Shown here in pieces: positions 34,130-45,342 of a DNA stretch of 64,000 bases. The first letter of the stretch is position 1, and every line of letters begins with the position of its first letter. The stretch is from the NCBI GenBank assembly GCA_907164885.2, contig OU015493.1, positions 125,145,070 through 125,209,069 on the forward strand. Reading direction: 5' to 3'. The notes beneath the pieces are model-generated. The model searched no databases. It had not been told where the DNA came from and saw only the letters and a list, made by a program, of their open reading frames with translations. The translations under genes and the position numbers were made by a program. The DNA comes from Dolomedes plantarius (taxonomy: Eukaryota; Arthropoda; Arachnida; Araneae; Dolomedidae).

Positions 34130-36085
34130 TGATTATGTAAGGAAAGTTTTCAGAAGAGGGTATTCAAGGAGCCCTCAATAGTATTTACGGAACAGCACAT
34201 CAAAAATATGAAATTCAAACCTCATCTTCAGCAACCCGAACTCAGCCTGTTGGGTCGACGACCTAGTTGTAAATAAGCCAAAGACAATTATTAAACAAAA
34301 TTTCAATATATCTTGAGAAAACTTTGTAATTTATTTTGAACATACTTTTTATTAGTTAAAAGGGAATATTTTATACGATTTTATACATTTTATTAATATT
34401 TTTTTAAAATTAAATGACTATTTTTATAAATTTAAAAAAATAGATTTCACTTTTTGAAATATTCGCTTTAATTTAAAAAACGTCTGCGTAACAATGAAAA
34501 ACAAAATTTTCTACCGTATCGATTCTTCTTTTAAGGGGGTCCAGATCACAAAATTCTTCAAATGTTCAAAAAAAAGATATTATTACATTAAAAAATTTTG
34601 TGTTCCTTTTCACTTAAAATGGCGTTTAAATCATGTTTCTATCTTAATTAGAACAGGAGATATTAATTTTTTTTGCAACATTCTAATAGTAGCCAATCTA
34701 TGTTTAAACCTGTGAATGCGTTTTTCTGCATGCGTTTTTTCACAATTTCTCGTCTTTAAATTGTTATAAGTCAAGAACCGTTAAAGATAAATGGTTTAAA
34801 CTTGGAACATGACTTTTTCAATTACTTTACTTTAATTTTGATTCGGCAAATTTGAAAAATATTTACTTTTGAAATTATGATTTTTTAAAAATAAGTTAGA
34901 TAATTTTTTTTGAAATTTTTACTCTAAATATTTATAATTTTTAAAAATTAATATTTTTGAAAATGCTGAATTAAAATTAAAAATTATATATTTCTGTTTA
35001 ATTAAGGGAAAAAAACGTGAAATTCTACATGTAATATTTCGAGTTATAAGGGTTTTAAATTGCCCCACTTTTTAAAAAAATTTAAAATTTTTAAATTAAA
35101 AAAAAAACTTTATGAGAAGTTTTATGGTGTGATTTTCTTTAAAAATTATATGGTTAACCATCACAAAAAATTAAAAATTTTAACTCAATAAAAAAAATTT
35201 TTAATGTGTCCCGGATCCCTTAACATAGATCTCGAAACAGTTGTCTACTTAAGCTACTTACAAGTGACGATATATCTACTGCATTCTCAGTGTTTAGTAG
35301 CGGCTTTGTTTTACTTTTTTTCCTTTGAAAAAACATACTCTTTTATTAAAACCCACATATTTTCAAAGTTAAAAAAGGATCGTTATTTTTCTCTTACAGA
35401 AGAAACTTCCTTTTCTTTAAGCTTACAGTAGTTGCTTCAGTTTAAAAACTAATTTAGAAAGGAGGAATTTCATTGCTGAAAGAATAATAATTTCGGCGGT
35501 GAAATATTGTTTTCTGTCTGTTAATAACACAGAGTCACGAAGATGAAAGTATTCAGACTAAAATGAGAAACTTAAAAGACAAGGGATAGTAGTTGGAAAT
35601 TTTTTTCGAGGGGGAAAAAAGTTTAATACCCAGAGAATTTTTTCGTATTGCTTTCATAATAATAGAGACGGAAAGAGCTGTGTTTTGAAAAAAATTCTCC
35701 TTATGTATGTTTATAAAGAACCGTTACATAACCTGGGTCTGTGTCTAACAATTCACAAAACAAATTGTTTCTATTATAGATTACCTGTTTTAAACGACCG
35801 CCTCCATAACGCAGTGGCAGAAACAAATATCTGTTTAGAATACATATCGATCCAAAGAATGCCCTTCACTTGGAGCCAGCAGAAATACGTATTAAACGGA
35901 ATTTAGAAAATCGACGTTCCTTCACTAATGTCCGAAAAATGTTTCACTAATATTCTTCGAAAATAAAATATAGTACACCAATCTTGAAAGTCAAATCTAT
36001 GTTTTTACTTTATTTTAAGAAATAAAGTTTCAGTTATAAAAGAAAATCAATAACTTGCATTCCAAGTGTATGTTATTTAATTCGG
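34130..36085 (+). repeat. Tandem duplication, unit B
   Basis: Second copy of unit A, longer because of a 685-bp MITE A insertion. Diverged by scattered substitutions and small indels. No gene recognised. Confidence 0.85.
34535..35219 (+). mobile_element. MITE family A, copy 3, TTAA-flanked
   Basis: Begins GGGGGTCCAGATCACAAAAT and ends TGTGTCCCGGATCCC, with TTAA at 34531-34534 and 35220-35223. Unit A carries the same flanks with one TTAA. Colinear with copies at 5102 and 6963. Confidence 0.88.
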
Positions 36086-36167
36086 ATCTAGTCATACGTT
36101 CCTCGTATTCAGAAGGAAATGATTATGAGGAGATAGCCAACACAGTAAAGCAGGGATTCCCAACCTT

Positions 36168-36240
36168 TTTATGTCTACGGTACCCTCGGGAATGAGATTA
36201 GAAACTCGGAGAATCCTTGTTAGAATTTTAGTTTTTTTTA
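36168..36240 (+). mobile_element. hAT-type terminus, partner not found
   Basis: The phrase GCAGGGATTCCCAACCTTTT, followed by a 'TATGTCTACGGTACCC' run, resembles hAT ends (CAGGGRTTCCCAACC). No matching inverted end was located nearby, so extent is unknown. Confidence 0.4.
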
Positions 36241-36794
36241 AAAATTTTTAAATATTAAATCAAAGTGGAATATATAACAGGAGCATGTTAAATTTCAGTT
36301 CAAATAAATAGTGACTGTATTGCTGATTTTATTCATTACTGAAAGATCAGTAGGAAACAGCAGAATAAAATATATTAATACAGTTTCAAAAATAGCCATG
36401 GGATTCAGTATGGTATTACATTAGAGAACTACAATGGAAATCGCTGAAAAGATTTGTTTTATAAATTATAAAGTTTTTACTTTAAATATTTTTACTTAAA
36501 GTTTTTACTTTAATTTCTCCCCATTTCTGGAGCCACCTCCCTGTTGTATTTGACTGCAAGATGACTTACTTCTGAGAAGACGATGGCGGGCGTAATTAGG
36601 AAAAAAAACTTTAAATGTGTTTTTCCTCAAAATGTGAATTTTGTAACTTGCGCGAAACTTTGTAAAAATTCTTTTAAACATATTCATAAAAAAGTTTTAG
36701 AGCAAGTATATTATTTTGATATGTACAAAATGCATCTATTTTTTTCTAATTAATTATATTTTACTGAGTACATAACATGATATATATTGATGTA

Positions 36795-37706
36795 CAGGGT
36801 GGTTATAATTAAAGTTCCACTTTGAAATGGTCATAAAAGGAAAACTACTGGACCAAATGTTATCAAACTTGGCAATAGTTTAAAGGAGGTCACGGAAATT
36901 TCTTTTCCACCAAAGTAAGAGTTCAAAAACTCACCTACAGGGGGTAAATGGTGCTGTATGCAATATTGTTAAACGAAATAAGACATGAAACCAACGGTTT
37001 AAAATGTGTTTAATCGTGTTCAATGGTTTAAATGTGTTTTTTCCTCAAATACTGCGGTGTCATTGGCCCTCGGCGTATTCCTCTTACTAAACAATACCTT
37101 TGCAAAGCACGCCGTCCATTGCTATCGCATTCATAATAACATTTAATGAGAAAAGCATGGTCTTGCATGGTTAGAGACATTGTCGATTTGTAACAATGAG
37201 AACTCTGACAAACAGGCTCATTTTTATTTGGAAAATCAAATGACGTGTAAAGCTCATCTGCACAAATCATTTGCTTTTTCCTACCGTAAGCCAATTACAA
37301 GTCATTGCGGTTTTGCATAACCCCACAAACAGTTTCGTTTTAGAAACTATTAAAAAGTTTTAAACCGATATCTTCATGTCTTAGGGCCGAATACAGGCTT
37401 TAAAATTCACAAATTAAACGATTTCCGGAATGAGCACACTTTAAATGGTAATTTTGTTCAGGTCAGTGTTTCTTAAGGGTATAGAAAATGTTTAACCCGT
37501 GAAAAAAAATTGTTAAGTTGCATTCCGACCCTTATTTCGTTTAACAATATTGCATACAGTGCCATTGGTGAGTTTTTGAACTTTTTTTTGACGGAAAAGA
37601 AATTCTAATGACCTATTTTAAACTATTACCAAATTTGATAACATTTGATCCAGTAGTTTTCCTTTTATGACCATTTCAAAGTGGAACTTTAATTATAACC
37701 ACCCTG
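36795..37706 (-). mobile_element. Mariner-like deletion derivative (same family as 17632-20279)
   Basis: Ends CAGGGTGGTTATAATTAAAG in inverted orientation, with about 190 bp of inverted repeat, flanked by TA (36793-36794, 37707-37708). The 912-bp element keeps only the N-terminal transposase segment on the minus strand. Confidence 0.92.
37028..37294 (-). pseudogene. Mariner-like transposase, N-terminal segment only
   Basis: Minus-strand frame with YGRKKQMICADELYTS and TMQDHAFLIKCYYECDSNGR then VRGIRRGPMTPQYLRK, nearly identical to the N-terminus in the 17632 element. The deletion removes everything after the first helix-turn-helix, including all catalytic residues. The apparent first residue is a TTG; a likely real start is an internal ATG before TMQD. 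Confidence 0.8.
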
Positions 37707-37708
37707 TA

Positions 37709-38441
37709 TAACAAAGGTTTAAAAATTATTTATAAGAATGAACACTTCAGAAACAATATTTCAAACTTTATAAAATACTATATTTAGGCGAAAATATTAA
37801 GTTTCGTATACTGATGTCAAAAATGTAAAAATTAATGTTGTGTCTTTTATTTTTGTTATGCAAGAGTATGCACAGTGATTCAATATAGAATGCTAATATT
37901 TGCAAACTACTTCAAATGTTTCCATGGTAACACAAATTCTTATTTACAGATTAAAAAGATAATTCATACAAGTAGAGAATAATATCAAAGAAAATATATC
38001 GGAAAGTATTATCAATATCTACCAAAAAATTGAGGATATTATCAGGGTTCGAAAATAAACCAAAAATGGTCAATTTGACATTAGTTTAAAAGTGCTGACT
38101 CCCCTTAATGGGGGACTTGCGACGGATGCCTAGAGCACAAATGTTAGATATCATGCCTAACAATTGTGGGCGTGAGGTAAACTAAATCATTCTCAGGAAT
38201 GAGTGCATCGATTTAAGTCACAATCGATGGGGTATCAGAGTGATTAATTCAACTTAATATTTATTTTAAGTTGGCCTTACCAATATATTTTTTGCCCTGC
38301 AAAAAATTCTCGTGACACGCCGGTTGGTATATCACTGCAGTTAATATTTATTTAGAAATCTAGTTTGTTATTCAAAGTTTAGATCCTGTTATGATATTTC
38401 ATCAATGACAAAGGAACTTGTGATTGAGAAATTAAAATGTG
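37709..38441. other. AT-rich stretch with a hAT-like end
   Basis: On the minus strand, CAGTGATATACCAACCGGCG followed by TGTCACGAGAA (about 38300-38337) resembles a hAT terminus. The other end was not found. No gene seen. Confidence 0.35.
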
Positions 38442-38632
38442 TCTTTTAACGTAGGATTACATTCCTCCATAACGGTCCTCCGGAAAGCAAAATTTCAGAC
38501 TCTAAAACCGTCCATCCGTACCTGCGAGGTATAATTTTGGCAGCCCGCCAAACCCAGTCGGCATTGCTTGGACAAGCACTAAACAGTTAAACAGAAAAGT
38601 TCAAAAATGCGTCAAAATTTTGACATACGTAT
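38442..38632 (+). repeat. Dispersed repeat R, copy 1, abutting a microsatellite
   Basis: Runs from CTTTTAACGTAGGATTACAT through GGTCCTCCGGAAAGCAAAAT to TCAAAATTTTGACATAC and matches the reverse complement of 59815-59988. In both copies the GACATAC side is followed directly by an (AT)/(GT) microsatellite, so the simple repeat may be the element's own tail. Class unknown. Confidence 0.75.
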
Positions 38633-38644
38633 ATGTATACCTAC

Positions 38645-38647
<3 letters not shown>

Positions 38648-38715
<68 letters not shown>
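38648..38715. repeat. (AT)n microsatellite
   Basis: Perfect dinucleotide run next to repeat R. Confidence 0.95.
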
Positions 38716-38719
<4 letters not shown>

Positions 38720-38730
38720 TACATAACGCA

Positions 38731-39464
38731 TACATACATGTGTACGTACAAAAGAGATAAGCAACGATAAGTAACCCTACGTCAATAACCTGCGATAGTT
38801 TCGTTAGAAGAGTCTACCTGAATTTTCTTTACTTTAAGTACTGGAAATTGCAAACATTTGTCGGGATTTATTTCCTTTTACGACGAACATCGCAAAACCT
38901 AACAAAATACACTTTTCAGCACCCGTGTTTATAATGCTCTTAAAATTTTCTCAATCTACGAGCAGCAACTCTGGTAGCTTTGACAATCGATCGGTTTTCC
39001 CATATTTGAGTTATAGAGCACACTCATTCTAAATTTCACGAGAGACAACGCATGCCTCTCAAACGCTGATGAAATGTTTCGGAAGGATTTTTCATTTTCT
39101 AAATTTCTCATCTTGTCAAATATTTTGTAAAATGCTAAACAATTTGGTTTTATTTTGTGCCTATAAGTTCTTCAGGATACTTAGAAAGACTGTTTAATGC
39201 AAAACTTTCAAACTGGTTTTATTTACTTCATTTACTCAAAGACAGCATAATTTGTTCGACAAAAAGATCGAAACTTTTTACGTGATGCATAGAATTATAT
39301 CACCTTATTGCTAATTAGCAAATTGACATTCGGCATTTTTTTCATAACTCTGTTAACTTCAAGAGTTGATAATAATTAAAAGTGAAGAAAATCTAAAAAT
39401 GCATAGTTTTTTTTTTTGTTTTGAAATACCTGTAGTTGTTTAAATTAGAAGTGCCTGCAATAAA
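38731..39464. other. AT-rich stretch, no gene seen
   Basis: No features recognised. Confidence 0.3.
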
Positions 39465-39468
39465 ATAT

Positions 39469-39959
39469 TGTTCCGTTTTTCCTGGGTTCGTTAGGATTGA
39501 ATAAAATCTCATCAGAAAGTGCGCACAAAATAAAATTTATTATTCTGTAAATTCTTGAGGCGCATACACAAATTTAAAGAGAAAACACATAACAACTGTC
39601 TTCTATACAGCAGAAAACTCTAAAAACACAAGTCAGGATACCAGAGTCTTCAATACAATACACGCCTAACGCACTTTCAACACATTCAATTCTCAGTAGA
39701 AACTGAACTGAGTTCCAATGCTAATGTCAGGTATATTTATAGACTTCCAAAGAGCCCCCTATCGGTAAGCCAGCTAGATATCACTAGAAGCTTCTAGAAA
39801 GATCTAGACGGCAAGTTGGCGACCATTTGGCGCTATATCACCCAATGTGGCGAAATATCGCCAAATTTGGCAACCAAATTAAGTCACCAAATCCATCGCC
39901 AATTTGGCGATAACTCTCATATTGAGCTAGATTACAACAGACTCGTAAAATTCATAACA
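39469..39959 (-). mobile_element. Solo LTR, minus orientation, 491 bp
   Basis: On the minus strand it starts TGTTATGAATTTTACG and ends CGGAACA, the TGTT...AACA pair expected of an LTR, with ATAT on both flanks (39465-39468, 39960-39963). Inside, in order: a GC-richer U3 with repeated TTGGCGA-type motifs, a perfect palindrome CTAGAAGCTTCTAG (39784-39797), a TATAAATA box (39734-39741), and AATAAA (39536-39541). No internal retrotransposon coding lies beside it, so it is a solo LTR, probably Gypsy-like from the 4-bp duplication. Confidence 0.8.
39787..39799. promoter_or_regulatory. Heat-shock-element-like motif in the solo LTR
   Basis: GAAGCTTCTAGAA is three alternating nGAAn units with correct 5-bp phasing, the consensus of an HSF binding site. 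It lies about 46 bases upstream of the LTR TATA box in the minus orientation. Confidence 0.55.
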
Positions 39960-39963
39960 ATAT

Positions 39964-40286
39964 ATTTAAAAATATCATTATCACTCTTGTAGAGTATTTG
40001 GAATATATATATTCATACTTGTAGTTATTAAAACTATAAGTGGTTTTAAAATTATTGAAACTTTTATTAAAGCCGATGTGTCAAACAGAAGGTAAAGGAA
40101 TGAGCTAAAGTTTGAAATGTGTTGTATTTTGCCATTAAGACATTCGCACTTAATGTGCGAGAATCGTTGGTTTCTTTAAATAGGGGAAACCGTATTGGGG
40201 AACCAACACCACCCCCTGGTGCCACTTCAACTGTGATTGAACATCCCCAGGGGCGACATCTCGGGTATCGTACCTTCTCCCTCAGT
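39964..40286. other. Unique stretch, no gene seen
   Basis: GC rises toward the SINE cluster after 40190. Nothing recognised. Confidence 0.25.
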
Positions 40287-40835
40287 ATCGGATGATGGCC
40301 GAATGGCTAGGGCGCTGGCTTTTGGTACCGAGTCTGTGGATTCGAGTCCCACTGTTGGCATGGGCGTTTGTAGCCTTTCGGAATCGGCTTTTAGCAGTAG
40401 GTTGTTGTTGTTGTTGCTTATTCCCCTTGACCGACAGCAATATCAGATCAAGGGCATTATAGGCTATTGGGCTGAGTGATGCGGCTCCGGTTTTAAGTTA
40501 GCACCACAAGGGTCGGAATCCGACTTGGCTAATGAACCGGTATCGTATTTTTGAACCGAGCCAAGTGACGAAACCGGTACACTTGATCCCGCACCTTCAG
40601 AGGTAAATTTCGAGAACTTGGAGGACATTGCAGTCACGACAGATTTTACGTGCACCAGCCGTCATTAGCGTACATGGCGGTGGATTTTGTCAGCGACGAG
40701 CATCGAACCAGAGACGTCCAGATTCCTGGCCCGCTGCTCTTGCCAACTGGGCCACCGCTTCCATCAGCAGTAGGTCCTGGTCTAATTAGCTTTCGTGTAG
40801 TAAAAATTGACCGCAGCGTTCCAAAGCAAACCCTC
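40287..40835 (+). mobile_element. tRNA-derived SINE (family S2), interrupted
   Basis: Starts GATGATGGCCGAATGGCTAG with an A box (TGGCCGAATGG) and a B box GATTCGAGTCC, body GGGCGTTTGTAGCC, CGGAATCGGCTTTTAGCAG, and after the interruption CCGCAGCGTTCCAAAGC. An S1 SINE is inserted antisense at 40403-40765. An 80-codon open frame across 40237-40479 is SINE sequence. Confidence 0.85.
40403..40765 (-). mobile_element. tRNA-derived SINE (family S1), nested in S2
   Basis: Minus strand: A-box region GGTGGCCCAGTTGGCAAGAG, B box GGTTCGATGC, body with GTGCACGTAAAATCTG and TGTCCTCC, tail (CAA)n. The 10-bp repeat AGCAGTAGGT flanks it at 40393-40402 and 40766-40775. Same family as 12865-13219. Confidence 0.92.
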
Positions 40836-40990
40836 CTTCTCTGACCTCATAGAGGGTCTTTCTGGTCTACTGATTTAACGTGTCTATATCCGGACTACAC
40901 ACGAACGTATTTAATGGTGTTCATCGGGATTCGATCCGAGCTCCCCCCAGTTCCAAGCCTAACGCATATCCACTAAGCTACCTCAGTAAA
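40836..40990 (-). mobile_element. tRNA-derived SINE (family S3), antisense, partial
   Basis: Minus strand: A box TAGCTTAGTGG, B box GGATCGAATCCC, then body GACACGTTAAATCAG and GACCAGAAAGACCCTC, resembling the body of the SINE at 48310-48669 although the head differs. It abuts the S2 copy. Confidence 0.75.
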
Positions 40991-41559
40991 AGTTTGAAAT
41001 ACAAAACTAATGAGGCTACCAAGCTGCTATATACGTACATTGCTTTATTTACTGTAACTATAATTCCCACATAGTTGGGATATTTTATGCAGTAGAGTTT
41101 CTTGATTTCTGATTCAGAGTGAGCGTATTCATTTTTAATGGGGATTGATGTATTCTGCAACTTAACTGTGCATAACAGTAAATAAAAAGCAAAATATTTA
41201 CAAAAATAGCCTGCTAGAAATTCCTTATCAAGAAAAATATATTTTGTTGTTCGAAGAAATGGTGATTAAACTATGACAAAGAAGTAATTGAACAAAAATT
41301 TAGCTATTTTAATAAGTAATAGAAATTGAAAAATAGGTTATAAATTTTTATAGTATAATATAGATTTATAAAGGTTTTATTTCTTTTTTTTATTTGTTGT
41401 TAGTTTTTTTGTATGTTTTATTTATTTCAAAGGAATGATCCGTATACATCTTTTTTCCTATTTATGGATGTATTTAATCTACGTTTTCTTTTTCCTCCGT
41501 AACAATTCGTCATAAGCTTTCTAATAGCCCATTCTTATTCCTTCCAATGGTCGGGTGCC
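40991..41559. other. AT-rich stretch, no gene seen
   Basis: No features recognised. Confidence 0.3.
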
Positions 41560-41650
41560 ACTGTGACGACCGTCTCTCGGTACCGACAATAGAACCCCGA
41601 CCTCTTAAGCTCGATATTCAACCAGTTGATCTATTTCTCGCCTCCTTTTA
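41560..41650 (-). mobile_element. tRNA-like SINE head, antisense
   Basis: Minus strand has an A-box-like TAGATCAACTGG (41622-41633) and B-box-like GGGGTTCTATTG (41587-41598) about 46 bases apart. It lies against the Tc1 fragment that follows. A worn tRNA relic is the alternative. Confidence 0.45.
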
Positions 41651-41656
41651 CTCTCC

Positions 41657-42036
41657 GAGACTTGGAGATTGCACTACTTGAGGAGTGGAACAGTATTCCC
41701 CAAAGTCTTATCGATAACATCATCGCATCCATGGAAAATAGGTGTGCAGCAGTCTTAGCTGCTCGAGGAGACCACACGCCATATTAAAAATCTTGCATCA
41801 TTTCTAAACAATACTTTTTTTTATCGTTTACATGTAACCAAATTGTTGCCCTAAAAAATCTTTTCATGTTTTTTCCATATTTTCAAAGAATTAAAGCTTA
41901 ATTACAAAATTTTTTACGTCTTTTTTTCTGTATTGCGCATTGATACGCGTGTACTATCCATTTTGTGCCAATACGTGGCTGTCTCGCACGGTTTTCTTAA
42001 CTTCTTTGCTTGCTCCCCTAATTTTTTTGAGCAGTG
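41657..42036 (+). mobile_element. Tc1 transposon, right-end fragment
   Basis: Transposase C-terminus followed by a right terminus whose reverse complement reads CACTGCTCAAAAAAATTAGG, the classic Tc1-type end, with TA at 42037-42038. Everything 5' of the C-terminus is missing. Confidence 0.85.
41662..41787 (+). pseudogene. Tc1 transposase C-terminal fragment
   Basis: The frame reads LEIALLEEWNSIPQSLIDNI then IASMENRCAAVLAARGDHTP and Y before TAA, matching the Tc1 family ending 'W..IPQ..I.NLI.SM..RC.AVI.ARGGHT.Y'. About 41 residues remain of roughly 340. No catalytic residues are present. Confidence 0.85.
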
Positions 42037-42038
42037 TA

Positions 42039-43790
42039 TATACATTTCATACTTTTTGACTCTTTGTAACTATTTCAATTTACTCCCAATTTTCCAAATT
42101 TTATGTATATGATAAATTGATATATTTATTTTAATAAACAACTTTTCAACTCTCAAAATAATTTAAAATAATTTTTTTAAATACTTTAGATATACCTTGT
42201 TTTTTTAAGTATTTTTATTATATACTGGCTTGCGCACAGAACTATGAAATTAATTTTACACTTAAATGTATAATTCCTGTTTTATATCTAAAATCAATAA
42301 TTTAAAATACAATTGAACATAAAACATTCAACATTAAAATATTTTTTCAATTTTTTTTAAAACTGCTTAAAATATACTTAAAATTTCCTTAAATTTTTGC
42401 ATTAATTTACCCCTGAAAAAATAACAAAAAGTGTGCAGTGATTGCAATAACTCTAGTTCAGACGCAATAAAATAACATGATTATGCAGTGATAAAAATTT
42501 CTTGGAATTATGTTCCATAGTTTTTGAGATATCAGTTGTGGAAGGATGCAAAATTACATTTTGAGAAAAATGAGTTTAAAATTTTTCTTACCATAAACTT
42601 GATCAGTAATTAAATATTTAGAATATCAATATCTCCGAAACTAAACGAAATATTTTCATGCGGTTTGATTTATTTTGTTCAGAAATGATCAGGCTTTAAC
42701 ATATATTTTTTTTCAAAAAATCGAACGCTTTAAAGATTTAAGAGTAGTGAGTCCCCTTAAGAAATACATCCATTAATACCACCTTAAATCCATTAATACC
42801 AAAGTCACCTTAAGCGGGGTGGCACTGGACTCAGAGCTTATTTATTTATTATATAATCTTTTTTAGCATGTAAGCAGACAGTTTACAGATAAGATGAATG
42901 CTGTTTTGACTTGCATAGAAAATGCTTATGTAATAGCATTTATATGTATGGATATGAATCAAATTTAATCAATCCTTAAATGCCACAGATACTGAATAAA
43001 ACTCTAAAATAGATAAATTTCAACATACTTAAAAGGTTTTGCGTCTTATTCCAGTAGATGGCAGGAATTTGCATAAAAATAGGGCACGCAATCCATAATC
43101 CCTTATTTTGTAATCAACATCTGTCTTGCAAAACTTGTATACTTTGAAAATTAACTTCGTTTACTTCGACCGTAATGGCAACTGTTTTGTATTTTAAATT
43201 CTATTCCAGGGCAGAGAATATTTTATTAGATTTTCGAAAAGAAAATACAATTTTATTTTTCAGAATATATTTATCTTTGAATTATGAAATTTCTGTATAT
43301 TTTTAATCCTATCACTGAAGGTTTATAAAACTTTAGCGACCGAAAGGAAAGTTTGCATCAGATCATAGAAATTTTTATTTTCTCTACGTAGACGAACGTA
43401 GAATTCAGGGAAAAAATCTTCTATTCTAAATCGAATATTTATTATCGTTATTATTTTAGTTAGTGTATCTAAAAAAAGTTGTACGTATACAAAAAATAGC
43501 TAAGGTTTTCAACATAAAATTTTCTTGCTTATCAGAGTAAAAAAATTCCCCCATTCTATTAATACAAATATATCAGTTGTTATTTCTAATTTTTTTTCTT
43601 TGTGTATTCTAGTAACCTTTATGGGGTTTATTATTTTATAGAGATATTCGATGTAGTTTAGTTTGTCAAAGCCAATTTCCTTTAAGAATTGTAGTACTAA
43701 GTAACATAACAAATGTGTTGTTACCTATTGCGGCATTTATTTGAACACTTGTTAAATAATATGAACAACAGAAAAGCATTAATCAGAGTA
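42039..43790. other. AT-rich stretch, no gene seen
   Basis: A possible TTAA-type element end (GTGAGTCCCCTTAA) sits at about 42750-42763 and GACTCCCCTTAA also occurs near 38097, but no partner ends were found. No coding seen. Confidence 0.3.
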
Positions 43791-43794
43791 TATA

Positions 43795-43865
<71 letters not shown>

Positions 43866-43878
43866 AGAGAGAGAGAGA
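43791..43878. repeat. (AT)n and (GA)n microsatellite
   Basis: Dinucleotide tract immediately upstream of the Tc1 element. Overlapping open frames are repeat artefacts. Confidence 0.95.
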
Positions 43879-43902
43879 TGTATGTATGTATACAAGTATA
43901 TA

Positions 43903-44907
43903 CACTCTTAGACAAAAAAAAAACGACGCACCAAGAAGGGGTAATGCAAATTGGACACAAATTGATATGCATACAGGTTTCGACGGAAAATGCAAAATCT
44001 TAAAGTTTGGCGAATGAACATGTGACGCTGCAGCGCATCTTAACTGCGCAACTGGCAGGATATTAAAGAGGAGAAATTTCGATTCCGGGTCATAAATTCT
44101 TTGCGAATTTCATTCCGTGTACTCGGGTAGACATTAACTATACCTTAAATACAGATGCGCGAACAATATGCGCGGATGTCAGCACTTGAGAGAGGACGTG
44201 TAGTTGGGCTCAAAGAAGCCGGTTGGTCTAATCGGCGAATCGCTCGACATTTGGATAGGAGCGATGTCACTATTCGACGATGTTGGAAGAAATGGGTGAA
44301 CCGTGGTGGAACACAGCTTCATGATGGATGCGGTCGGCTTAGAGAAACGACGGAACGTGAGGACCGAGCAATCGTCAGAGCGGTACTCATAGTAAATAAT
44401 TCCTCATTAACATCTATCGTACGTGCAACTGGTGCTTCAGTGACCACAAGGACCATTCATAAGCGGATCAGAGAAAGGGGGCTGATCTCACGGCGCCCCT
44501 TGCACCGACTACCATTGACCTCTGTACACCGACAAGCCCGTTTGCAGTGATGTCGGGCACATTCGACCTGGAATGTCACTAACTGGAGTAGAATTATCTT
44601 CAGTGATGAGTCCAGCTTCGAATTGAGCCCCGATGACCAGCGAATACGTGTCTGGAGACGCCCCGGACAGCGGTGGGATACTAACCTAACTGTCTTCCAC
44701 CATACGGGCCGGCAACCAGGAGTGATGGTCTGGAGTGCCATGTCATTTCATAGCAGGACCCCTTTGGTTGTCATCCGCGGCACCCTTACAGCACAGCGGT
44801 ACGTTGACGATATTCTACGCCCCGTTGTGTTGCCCTTCATATCTCGCCATCCTGGGCTTACATTTCAGCAAGATAATGCCCGCCCGCACACGGTGAGAGT
44901 TTCTACT
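43903..44907 (+). mobile_element. Tc1-like transposon, 3'-truncated
   Basis: Left end CACTCTTAGACAAAAAAA after a TA, 5' UTR of about 250 bp, then a transposase gene that is cut off just after the second catalytic aspartate. No right terminus. A different lineage from the fragment at 41657. Confidence 0.85.
44155..44907 (+). pseudogene. Tc1-like transposase, one stop, truncated
   Basis: Starts MREQYARMSALERGRVVGLK with two helix-turn-helix motifs (GWSNRRIARHLDRSDVTIRR; then TTRTIHKRIRERGL). A single in-frame TGA at 44548-44550 replaces what is normally the Trp of 'LQWCRAH'. The frame then continues: NWSRIIFSDESSFELSPDDQ (first Asp, codon 151), RIRVWRRPGQR, GVMVWSAMS, and LTFQQDNARPH (second Asp, codon 240; 88 residues between). 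After TV the sequence leaves the family, so the DD34E glutamate region is gone. Apart from the stop the gene is well preserved, implying fairly recent loss. Confidence 0.88.
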
Positions 44908-45245
44908 GCTTCTCTTCGTGCTAAAAAAGGGATAAATTCTGTTTTGTACAACTTTAAATTTTTTTTACGTATTTTGAATAAAAGTTTTTAATGGCACTCT
45001 TTTATTATTATTTCAAAATAACATTTGTATTTTTGAGGAATGAACGTCTTTTAAATAACAGCCATATCATGACCTTTCTTTCCATACTTTGCCTAAAAAG
45101 TATTTGTCATTCTATAGAATGCCTAGGTATTATATACTATGCCTAGGGAAAGTATATCATAATTCTCATATTTCATACTTTGACTAAAAACGCCACGCAT
45201 GGGCATTCTCTTGAATTCCGGAGTTTCATACATTCCCAGTAACTA
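44908..45245. other. AT-rich stretch, no gene seen
   Basis: Two near-repeats around 45114-45145 (ATGCCTAGG) only. Nothing else. Confidence 0.3.
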
Positions 45246-45252
45246 ACACACA

Positions 45253-45341
<89 letters not shown>

Positions 45342-45342
45342 G
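45246..45342. repeat. (AC)n/(AT)n microsatellite
   Basis: Compound dinucleotide repeat. Confidence 0.95.
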
